Part shown: in pieces, positions 1-5,354 of the stretch | Layout: each line of letters begins with the position of its first letter | How positions within the stretch are numbered: position 1 is the first letter of the stretch | NCBI GenBank assembly: GCA_029260985.1 | Contig: JAJDCE010000076.1 | Span: forward strand, 1-7,912 | Source: Patescibacteria group bacterium | GTDB lineage: Bacteria > Patescibacteriota > Gracilibacteria > UM-FILTER-43-11 | Length of the DNA: 7,912 bases | Reading direction: 5' to 3' | Notes under the pieces: generated by a model | Database searches by the model: none | Seen by the model: only the letters and a program-made list of their open reading frames with translations | What the model was told of the DNA's origin: nothing | Translations under genes and position numbers: made by a program

Positions 1-60
1 GGAGAGATCCCTACTCTTGAAATAATTTAAAGGGATTTCTCGACGTTGCTCGAAATGACA
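1..60. repeat. Inverted-repeat element remnant at the left edge
   Basis: GAGAGATCCCT at 2-12 is nearly the reverse complement of AGGGATTTCTC at 31-41 (one mismatch, a possible G-U pair). The next bases, 39-54, contain CTCGACGTTGCTCGAA, with short self-complementary CGA/TCG arms. Sequences of the type GATTTCTCGAC...GCTCGAAATGACA recur as dispersed repeats in many environmental bacterial genomes; this is recalled, not searched. The element probably continues left of the window. No coding potential is seen in 1-110. Confidence 0.4.
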
Positions 61-118
61 AAAGGATATTAAGCAGCTTTTTAGTCAATTCCAACCATTC
101 GATTTTAAGAGTAAAAAA

Positions 119-127
119 TGGTATAAT
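119..127 (+). promoter_or_regulatory. Putative clpP promoter (extended -10)
   Basis: TGG followed by the consensus TATAAT (122-127) makes an extended -10 element. No good -35 lies 17 bp upstream (TCGATT at 99-104), which is common for extended -10 promoters. The predicted transcription start near 134 gives a leader of about 26 A/T-rich nt before the ATG at 160, with no Shine-Dalgarno sequence. Confidence 0.55.
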
Positions 128-159
128 TTTTAAGAATTAAAAACTAAAAATTAAAAATT

Positions 160-747
160 ATGCCCATTATTCCAACCGTTATCGACAAAACCCCTCAAGG
201 TGGTGAGCGTGTTTACGACATTTACTCACGTCTTCTTGAAGAACGCATCATCTTTCTAACAGGGCCAATCAACGATGAAATGGCCAATACCATCATCGCC
301 CAGTTACTCTTTTTAGAAAAAGTAGATCCAAGCCGGGATATCACCATCTACGTGAACTCTCCGGGTGGTGCGGTTTCCGCAACGCTTGCGATGTACGACA
401 CTATGCAATTAGTAAAGTGCGATGTATCAACCGTTTGTGTTGGGATTGCAGCCTCTGGTGGTTCTATTATCTTAATGGGCGGTACTAAGGGGAAGCGCTA
501 CACACTGCCTCATTCCGAAGTCATGATTCACCAGCCACTTGGCGGTGCGGAAGGACAAGCTACCGATATTGCTATCCACGCTGAACACATTGTTCAGACT
601 AAAAAGCTCCTCAACGAAATGATTGCCAGACACACCGGTAATAAGCTCGAAAAAGTCGAGGACGATACTGAGCGTGATTACTTTATGCGTGCCAAAGAAG
701 CATTAGCCTACGGTATTGTGGATAAAGTTATTGAGGGAAAGAAATAA
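160..747 (+). CDS. clpP: ATP-dependent Clp protease proteolytic subunit ClpP
   Basis: ClpP is the serine peptidase that forms the tetradecameric barrel of Clp proteases. It degrades cytosolic proteins unfolded and fed in by an AAA+ partner (ClpX, ClpA or ClpC). The 195-residue length is that of a mature ClpP, without a long propeptide. The triad is visible as Ser99 (GIAASGG), His124 (MIHQPLGG) and Asp173 (DTERD), with spacing that matches E. coli S97/H122/D171. The oxyanion-loop motif NSPGG is at 66-70. An oddity is Gly100 directly after the catalytic Ser, where most ClpPs have Met (ASMG). The gene has its own promoter and terminator and so appears monocistronic; no clpX is adjacent. The ATG at 160 puts the conserved N-terminus (PTVID, then DIYSRLL) at the expected distance. 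There is no ribosome binding site. Confidence 0.97.
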   Translation: MPIIPTVIDKTPQGGERVYDIYSRLLEERIIFLTGPINDEMANTIIAQLLFLEKVDPSRDITIYVNSPGGAVSATLAMYDTMQLVKCDVSTVCVGIAASGGSIILMGGTKGKRYTLPHSEVMIHQPLGGAEGQATDIAIHAEHIVQTKKLLNEMIARHTGNKLEKVEDDTERDYFMRAKEALAYGIVDKVIEGKK

Positions 748-766
748 TTGTTTTTATAAACTGAAG

Positions 767-791
767 GCGAGGATTTGATCCTCGCTTTTTT
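767..791 (+). terminator. Intrinsic terminator of clpP
   Basis: A perfect 8-bp stem, GCGAGGAT (767-774) and ATCCTCGC (778-785), has a TTG loop and is followed directly by six T (786-791). It lies 20 bp after the clpP stop, so it should separate clpP from tgt. Confidence 0.9.
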
Positions 792-806
792 GTTGAAAGG
801 GTTTTT

Positions 807-814
807 GATATAGT
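807..814 (+). promoter_or_regulatory. Putative tgt promoter (-10) next to the start codon
   Basis: TGA (806-808) plus TATAGT (809-814) resembles an extended -10. The predicted start of transcription, about 821-823, falls on or next to the ATG at 823, so the message could be leaderless. There is no convincing -35; TTGAAA at 793-798 is too close (10 bp). The prediction rests on pattern alone. Confidence 0.35.
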
Positions 815-822
815 GGGCGCAC

Positions 823-1950
823 ATGTTTAAACTTATAAAAACCTCAGGCGCTGCACGACGCGGAACCTTAAAAACCGCTCACGGGGAAATCCAAACCCCT
901 TTCTTTATGACAGTCGGAACCGCTGGAGCTGTTAAAGGTTTAGTGCCGAGTGAAATTCGAGAATTAGGTGGCCAAATCATCCTCTCAAACACCTATCACC
1001 TGCACCTTCGTCCAGGAGAGGATTTGATAGAAAAGGCAGGCGGGCTTCATAAATTTATGAACTGGGATGGTCCGATTTTAACCGACAGCGGTGGTTATCA
1101 GATTTTTTCGTTAACCGATATCCGGAAAATCAAGGAGGACGGCGTAGAATTTCAGTCTCACATCGACGGAAAAAAGATTTTTCTGACCCCTGAAAAATGT
1201 ATCGAAATCCAGCAAAAACTGGGTGTCGACATCATGATGTGTCTGGATGAATGTCCAGCCAGTACCGCCAAACGAGAATACATCGAAAAATCCCTGGAAT
1301 TAACAACCCGATGGGCCAGGCGATGCCAAACGTTTGCGTCGCAAACCCGTAGAGACGGATCGCGATCCGTCTCTACAACAACGCCGTTGTTGTTTGGCAT
1401 CGTCCAAGGCGGAATGCACGCCGATCTTCGTGAAAAATCCGCCAAGCAACTGATTGAAATCGGGTTTGATGGTTACGCCATTGGCGGACTTTCGGTTGGT
1501 GAGTCGAATGAAGTGATGTACGAAATGCTGGATGCGACCGTCCCACATCTGCCCGAAGACAAACCACGTTATCTTATGGGCGTGGGAACACCAGAGAACA
1601 TCCTCGAAGCTGTTGAGCGGGGGATAGATATGTTTGATTGTGTTTTACCTACCCGCAACGCCCGTCACGGTCATTTATTCACATCTCAAGGGGTGATTCG
1701 GCTTAAAAGATCAGAATTCAAAGACGATCTCAGCCCGCTCGATCCCGAGTGTGAGTGTTATACATGCAAAAACCATTCAAAGGCCTATCTCCGTCACTTA
1801 TTTATGGCAGGGGAATTGCTCAGTTTACGCTTAAACACCCTTCACAACGTCGCATTTTATCTAAATATGACGAAGGGGATTAGGGAGGCAATTGAGGAGG
1901 AGAGGTTTGCGGAGTTTAAGGATGAGATCCTCTCCAATTACCGTAAGTGA
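823..1950 (+). CDS. tgt: Queuine/preQ1 tRNA-guanine transglycosylase Tgt, with repeat-derived insertion
   Basis: Tgt exchanges guanine 34 in the GUN anticodons of tRNA Asp, Asn, His and Tyr for preQ1 (bacterial substrate), the committed step of queuosine formation on tRNA. Visible landmarks are the base-binding Asp88 in TDSGGYQIFS, LFGIVQGG at 190-197, GGLSVGE at 221-227 (Val as in preQ1-using enzymes, where eukaryotes have Gly), the nucleophile Asp272 in DMFDCVLPTR, and the zinc ligands Cys310, Cys312, Cys315 and His341. Relative to E. coli Tgt (Asp89, Asp264, Cys302) the spacing shows a net gain of about nine residues between RWARR and LFG. That is exactly where the 82-nt perfect cloverleaf-like repeat sits; its central palindrome encodes roughly residues 176-185, rich in Arg and Ser. 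The frame is kept and all catalytic residues remain, so the enzyme is probably active. The TGA stop lies in a second palindrome. There is no Shine-Dalgarno sequence. Confidence 0.95.
   Translation: MFKLIKTSGAARRGTLKTAHGEIQTPFFMTVGTAGAVKGLVPSEIRELGGQIILSNTYHLHLRPGEDLIEKAGGLHKFMNWDGPILTDSGGYQIFSLTDIRKIKEDGVEFQSHIDGKKIFLTPEKCIEIQQKLGVDIMMCLDECPASTAKREYIEKSLELTTRWARRCQTFASQTRRDGSRSVSTTTPLLFGIVQGGMHADLREKSAKQLIEIGFDGYAIGGLSVGESNEVMYEMLDATVPHLPEDKPRYLMGVGTPENILEAVERGIDMFDCVLPTRNARHGHLFTSQGVIRLKRSEFKDDLSPLDPECECYTCKNHSKAYLRHLFMAGELLSLRLNTLHNVAFYLNMTKGIREAIEEERFAEFKDEILSNYRK
1321..1402 (+). repeat. 82-nt perfect cloverleaf-forming palindromic element inside tgt
   Basis: The segment partitions exactly as follows. 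The outer stem is CGATGCCAAAC (1321-1331) with GTTTGGCATCG (1392-1402), 11 bp. Arm A is GTTTGCG-T-CGCAAAC (1332-1346). Two unpaired C follow (1347-1348). Arm B is a 28-bp perfect palindrome (1349-1376). Arm C is AACAACG-C-CGTTGTT (1377-1391). Thus 39 base pairs account for 78 of 82 nt (the single-base hairpin loops would open a little in reality). It is in frame with tgt. The right outer arm encodes the conserved LFGIV of Tgt, so the structure includes native gene sequence and is not simply one inserted block. Confidence 0.8.
1349..1376. repeat. 28-bp perfect palindrome (REP/MITE-like core) in tgt
   Basis: GTAGAGACGGATCG is followed at once by its exact reverse complement CGATCCGTCTCTAC. Palindromes with GTAGAGACG...CGTCTCTAC ends are known to me as dispersed repeats in several bacterial genomes, cyanobacteria among them; this is recall, not a search. 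It is the best candidate for the inserted part, since Tgt here is about nine residues (27 nt) longer than E. coli Tgt at this place. Confidence 0.75.
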
Positions 1951-1970
1951 TCAAGCGCTTGATCACTTAC
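1943..1970. repeat. 28-bp perfect palindrome covering the tgt stop codon
   Basis: GTAAGTGATCAAGC (1943-1956) is followed by its exact reverse complement GCTTGATCACTTAC (1957-1970). It has the same length and the same GTA/TAC ends as the palindrome inside tgt but a different core. It provides the last two codons and the TGA stop of tgt. No T-run follows, so it is not a standard intrinsic terminator. A transcript could fold here into a 12-14 bp hairpin between tgt and the downstream gene. Confidence 0.8.
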
Positions 1971-1986
1971 TGATAACTAACGAGCT

Positions 1987-2340
1987 ATGAACCTCCCGCC
2001 ACAATCCCAACTCACTGACACAAAATACAACCAAATCCTCAAACTGATTGATGATTTAGGCGTGAAGCTGTCAGAAATTGAAGAAAAGTTTATACATGGT
2101 GGAGGCAGGGGAGGGCAGAAGATTAATAAATCCACGAGCACGGTTCAGCTCAAGCATCTGCCCACAGGCACTCTTGTTAAATACCAAAAGCACCGCGACC
2201 GGGCCATGAACCGTATTTTAGCCCTACGGGAACTTTTGGAAAAACTAAATCCTGACTCAAAAAAGCAGAAGGAGATAGAAAAAATCCGTAAGCAGAAGAA
2301 TCGCAGAAAAAGAAGAAAGAACCATGATTCATCTGATTAA
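1987..2340 (+). CDS. Small GGQ-domain peptide chain release factor-like protein
   Basis: This 117-residue protein consists almost only of the catalytic domain of class I release factors, without codon-recognition domains. The GGQ motif is at 42-44 (GGGRGGQKINKST), followed by the family signature VQLKHLPTGTLVKYQ. The Gln of GGQ coordinates hydrolysis of peptidyl-tRNA in the ribosomal peptidyl transferase centre. A very basic tail (about 96-113, KIRKQKNRRKRRK) recalls the tail by which ArfB/YaeJ binds the empty mRNA channel of stalled ribosomes. Sequence style around GGQ is closer to MTRFR (C12orf65)-like proteins than to E. coli ArfB. A role in rescue of stalled ribosomes or release of nascent chains is likely but inferred. 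It lies 36 nt after tgt, probably in the same transcript across the palindrome. No good Shine-Dalgarno sequence is seen. Confidence 0.85.
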   Translation: MNLPPQSQLTDTKYNQILKLIDDLGVKLSEIEEKFIHGGGRGGQKINKSTSTVQLKHLPTGTLVKYQKHRDRAMNRILALRELLEKLNPDSKKQKEIEKIRKQKNRRKRRKNHDSSD

Positions 2341-2398
2341 ATGTAGTCATCCTGTTAAATCAGCAAATCAAAAAAATCACAGTTCAGACATTTTGGGA

Positions 2399-2800
2399 TT
2401 AATTGGAATTGCCAGGTAGTAGATTCTTCAGACTCTCAGTCCCAGTCGATAGCGTGTCTTTAAGACCTCCGAGTTGATCTTTCGTGTCTTTAATATCCCC
2501 GATGGTTTCATAAAATTCCTGATATTGCCCCCGTACCTGGTCCAGATCAAGATTTTCCTGAACATACCGAACTAGGTAGACACTACCGATGATTGGCAGA
2601 ACGATGAAAATCATAAAGAAAATAAAGCTGATCACTCCACGGAAAATGGCCATGGCGCGTAAATGCTTCTGATATTTTAAGATTTTGTCGATCTTCATCT
2701 CGATCATGGCCAAGTTTCCAATATCTTCACTGGCCTTCTTCAGCGCTTTCGCGCTCGTATTAACAGCAACATTAGGACCTTTATCATCGATATCCTTCAT
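2399..2800 (-). CDS. Hypothetical single-pass membrane protein coupled to aspS
   Basis: I do not recognise this family. The 133-residue protein has a polar N-terminal half of about 50 residues, probably helical (KALKKASEDIGNLAMIEMKIDKILKY, broken here: KALKKASEDIGNL, then AMIEMKIDKILKY). One strong transmembrane helix follows at about 53-77 (FRGVISFIFFMIFIVLPIIG), then a charged C-terminal segment with helical, possibly coiled-coil character (EFYETIGDIKDTKDQL). The Lys/Arg-rich stretch just before the helix suggests the N-terminus is cytoplasmic. Its ATG is five nt after the aspS stop, with no ribosome binding site, which points to cotranscription and translational coupling. No signal peptide or catalytic motif is seen. 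No clear terminator is found in the 58-bp convergent gap before the release-factor-like gene. Confidence 0.75.
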   Translation of the reverse strand: MKDIDDKGPNVAVNTSAKALKKASEDIGNLAMIEMKIDKILKYQKHLRAMAIFRGVISFIFFMIFIVLPIIGSVYLVRYVQENLDLDQVRGQYQEFYETIGDIKDTKDQLGGLKDTLSTGTESLKNLLPGNSN

Positions 2801-2805
2801 TTTAT

Positions 2806-4572
2806 TTAATCGTTAATGATTTTAATATTGGCTTCTTTAAGGTCTTTATCCGGGAGTTCCGAAGGTGCACCAAGTGTAAGATCTTTTGCTTTTTGATCCT
2901 TTGGGAAGGCGATCACTTCGCGAATATTCGGTTCACCAGCAAAAATCATGATGAGTCGATCAAGACCCCACGCGATCCCTCCATGAGGAGGCGCGCCAAA
3001 GCTGAACGCTTCTAGCATATGACCAAAGCGCATTTCAGCGTCTTCAGGACTGATTCTAAGGATTTCAAAGATTTTTTTCTGTAAATCAGGCTCGTGAATT
3101 CGAATACTGCCGCCTCCAATCTCATTCCCGTTCAGTATCACGTCGTAAGCTACCGCACGGGCTTGGGAAGGCTCAGTATCCAATAAATCCATATCCTCAG
3201 CCAGCGGGCGTGTAAACGGGTGATGCATGGCAGTTAGCTGTCCGGATTCCTTCTCGAATTCAAACATGGGGAATTCATTAACCCAAAGGTAGGCAAATAC
3301 ATTTTCATCAATCAAATTGAGTTTCGCCCCACAAGCGAGCCGCACTTGTCCGAGTACTTCACAGGCGGTTGTAAACTGATCAGCGGCAAAAAAGACAATA
3401 TCTCCCATTTTAGCACCTGTGACATCGGTTATTTTTTGAGTGATCTCGTCGCCTAAAAATTTGAAAATAGGGGATTTAATTTCATCCTCTTTATAAACCA
3501 AGTAGGCAAGTCCTTTGGCGCCATGAATCTTAGCCAATTCCTCAAGCTTATCAATCTCTCCTCGAGACCAATCAGCGACACCTTCAACCCGAAGTGCTTT
3601 AACCACTCCACCTGCTTTCACGGTGTCGGAAAATACTTTGAAGCCGCAATCCTTCACCACATCCGAAATATCGGTAAGTTCCATTTCAAAACGGATGTCA
3701 GGCTTATCACTTCCATAACGACTCATGGCCTCATGCCAACTGATGACAGGAAAAGGAGTTGATTGAATCTTTTTATCTGGCGCTAGGGTTTCAGTGAGTT
3801 TAACCAAAAGTCGTTCGTTGATACCCATTACCTCTTTTTCATCCACAAAGCTCATTTCAAGGTCTAGCTGAGTGAATTCGGGCTGCCGGTCTCCTCGCTG
3901 ATCTTCATCCCGGAAGCATCGGGCGATCTGAAAGTACTTATCAAAACCCGAAATCATCAAAAGCTGTTTCAGTTGCTGGGGGCTTTGAGGCAGAACAAAA
4001 AACTTTCCCGGGTACAGCCGAGATGGCACCATATACTCTCGGCTTCCCTCAGGCGTTCCTTTGATGAGAATCGGCGTTTCAATTTCAAGAAATTTATCTT
4101 CATCCAGAAAATCCCGAATCTGTTTAATGAGTTTATGACGCAATTCAATATTATCTCTCATTCGGTCGTGACGCAGATCCAGATAGCGGTATTTTAGACG
4201 AAGCTCTTCACCCACCGGTTTTTCCTGATCGATCTCAAAAGGGGGTGTCTTAGACTTATTTAGAATCTGAATGTTGTCAATATACACTTCAACTTCGCCA
4301 GTATCTAAATTCTTATTATTCTGCCCCTCAATTCGCTGTCTAACTTCACCTTTTACAGTAAGAACATACTCCGGTCGAACCGTGTCAGCGATCTTCCAGC
4401 TTTCTTCATTCACCGTTGGGTCAAAAACTATTTGAGTTAGTCCAAAACGATCCCTGAGGTCGATAAAAATAACGCCACCATGATCCCGACGGCGATGAAC
4501 CCATCCGCTTAAAGTGGCAGTTGTGCCCTTGTCTGAAAGCCTGAGTTGTCCGCATGAATGAGATCTGTACAT
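2806..4572 (-). CDS. aspS: Aspartyl-tRNA synthetase, bacterial type, probably non-discriminating (Asp/Asn)
   Basis: This class II synthetase activates Asp and loads it on tRNA. At 588 residues it has the usual bacterial length. It has an N-terminal anticodon-binding OB fold (about 1-105), motif 1 (about 150-170), motif 2 with FQIARCFRDED (214-224), the bacterial GAD insertion (about 295-415), and motif 3 GGIAWGLDRL (531-540). His31 (RRRDHGG) and Gly83 (RIEGQN) match the residues that distinguish non-discriminating enzymes such as that of Pseudomonas aeruginosa; E. coli has Leu and Lys at these places. It may therefore also make Asp-tRNA-Asn, later amidated by GatCAB; gatCAB is not in the window. 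The ATG at 4572 places the conserved RSHSCGQLRLSD start correctly. A promoter overlaps the end of tsaC. Confidence 0.97.
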   Translation of the reverse strand: MYRSHSCGQLRLSDKGTTATLSGWVHRRRDHGGVIFIDLRDRFGLTQIVFDPTVNEESWKIADTVRPEYVLTVKGEVRQRIEGQNNKNLDTGEVEVYIDNIQILNKSKTPPFEIDQEKPVGEELRLKYRYLDLRHDRMRDNIELRHKLIKQIRDFLDEDKFLEIETPILIKGTPEGSREYMVPSRLYPGKFFVLPQSPQQLKQLLMISGFDKYFQIARCFRDEDQRGDRQPEFTQLDLEMSFVDEKEVMGINERLLVKLTETLAPDKKIQSTPFPVISWHEAMSRYGSDKPDIRFEMELTDISDVVKDCGFKVFSDTVKAGGVVKALRVEGVADWSRGEIDKLEELAKIHGAKGLAYLVYKEDEIKSPIFKFLGDEITQKITDVTGAKMGDIVFFAADQFTTACEVLGQVRLACGAKLNLIDENVFAYLWVNEFPMFEFEKESGQLTAMHHPFTRPLAEDMDLLDTEPSQARAVAYDVILNGNEIGGGSIRIHEPDLQKKIFEILRISPEDAEMRFGHMLEAFSFGAPPHGGIAWGLDRLIMIFAGEPNIREVIAFPKDQKAKDLTLGAPSELPDKDLKEANIKIIND

Positions 4573-4603
4573 AGTCCAAATAATTTTTTAAAAATTCTAA
4601 ACT

Positions 4604-4632
4604 ATTCTAAGGTAAAACCGTATTAGAGGCAA
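4604..4632 (-). promoter_or_regulatory. Putative aspS promoter
   Basis: On the minus strand, TTGCCT (4632-4627), a 17-bp spacer and TAGAAT (4609-4604) form a good sigma-70 promoter. Predicted transcription starts near 4597, leaving an A/T-rich leader of about 25 nt before the aspS ATG. The -35 begins just after the tsaC stop codon, so aspS can be expressed independently of tsaC. Confidence 0.55.
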
Positions 4633-4634
4633 CG

Positions 4635-5276
4635 TCACTCCTGTACCCTAAATCCTAAAATGCTTTCAAGTTGTGCAGCGGTAACCGGACCTTGCCTGAT
4701 GACTTTTAGATTCTCTTCTTTTACTTCTAAAACAGTTGAGGCCAAGTCAAAATGATTGGCCTTTCCTTCAAAAACTAAGTCAGGTTTAACGGGGCTGTCA
4801 GAAAAACTCTTCACCACTTCTTCGTGAGTAAAGCATAGTGGAGCTCCGGAAGGATTGGCACTGGTTGTGATTAGGGGGCCTTTAAAAGCCGATAGAATAT
4901 CTTGAGTTGCATTATGAAGAGGCACTCTGAGTCCGACAGTATCCATTTCCGGAAAATAATGAGCTGGAATATCAGACCCTTTAGAAAGAACCAGTGTTAC
5001 CGCACCGGGAAAAAGTTTAGACGTAACAAAGCTGACAAATTTCGTCATTTTCACAAACCGTTTCATCTGAAGCTGCTGCGCAACCGAAATCATAATGCTC
5101 ATCGGCTTTTTATAATCCCTTCCTTTGGTCAGCTGAATTTTCCGGCAAGCTTCCTCATTCATCACATCTGCCGTCAGCCCATAGCAAGTATCAGCTGGGT
5201 GCGCAATAACCCCTCCTTTTTTAAGTAGGGCAACTGCTTCCTTAAGCGCCTCTGGTGTAAAGGGGACAACCTCCAA
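4635..5276 (-). CDS. tsaC: L-threonylcarbamoyladenylate synthase (Sua5/YwlC/TsaC family)
   Basis: The enzyme makes threonylcarbamoyl-AMP from Thr, bicarbonate and ATP, the first step of t6A formation at position 37 of ANN-decoding tRNAs. Family marks are GGVIAHPADTCYGL (21-34), the KxR motif KGR (51-53) with KKPMSI, FPGAVTLVL (89-97), LITTSANPSG (135-144), ASTV (179-182) and RQGPVT (194-199). At 213 residues it is the short YwlC/TsaC form, without the C-terminal Sua5 domain. Translation must start at TTG (5276-5274): the first in-frame ATG would remove the nucleotide-binding motif, and an in-frame TGA lies just upstream (TGA CTC ACT ATT TTG). GGAGG directly after the TTG lies within the coding region and has no in-frame start after it. 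It lies 78 bp after the PP2C gene and may be cotranscribed. Confidence 0.93.
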   Translation of the reverse strand: MEVVPFTPEALKEAVALLKKGGVIAHPADTCYGLTADVMNEEACRKIQLTKGRDYKKPMSIMISVAQQLQMKRFVKMTKFVSFVTSKLFPGAVTLVLSKGSDIPAHYFPEMDTVGLRVPLHNATQDILSAFKGPLITTSANPSGAPLCFTHEEVVKSFSDSPVKPDLVFEGKANHFDLASTVLEVKEENLKVIRQGPVTAAQLESILGFRVQE

Positions 5277-5314
5277 AATAGTGAGTCAAAAAAATCTGAA
5301 TTTAAGATACACCA

Positions 5315-5343
5315 AAATAGAGAAATAGCTAAATAGAGAAATA
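5315..5343. repeat. Two-copy direct repeat between the PP2C gene and tsaC
   Basis: AAATAGAGAAATA occurs at 5315-5327 and again at 5331-5343, separated by GCT (16-bp period). It lies in the 78-bp A/T-rich gap upstream of tsaC. It could be chance in low-complexity sequence, slippage, or a binding site; nothing further supports a function. Confidence 0.45.
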
Positions 5344-5354
5344 AAAATAAGTGA

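Noticed and set aside
1321..1402. A tRNA gene overlapping tgt
   Set aside because: The size and four-stem fold are tRNA-like, but there is no GTTCRA T-loop, no D-loop consensus, the hairpin loops are 1-3 nt, and the outer arm encodes conserved Tgt residues.
1158..1567. Antisense reading frames across the tgt palindromes
   Set aside because: They are shadows of tgt, are opened by the self-complementary repeat, and show no family motif or start signal.
1943..1970. Intrinsic terminator after tgt
   Set aside because: The stem is perfect, but no T-run follows on either strand, and it overlaps the stop codon. A repeat element fits better.
823..1980. Genetic code 25 (TGA = Gly) because tgt and tsaC end on TGA with TAA soon after in frame
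   Set aside because: No conserved gene in the window contains an internal TGA, and both proteins already have full family length at the TGA, so the standard code fits.
2331..2361. Bidirectional terminator at the convergent junction
   Set aside because: CTGATT/AATCAG gives only a 6-bp A/T-rich stem with a large loop and no adjacent T-run.
5262..5276. GGAGG near the tsaC start as a Shine-Dalgarno site for a later start
   Set aside because: No in-frame ATG, GTG or TTG follows at a usable distance, and a later start would cut into the conserved nucleotide-binding motif.
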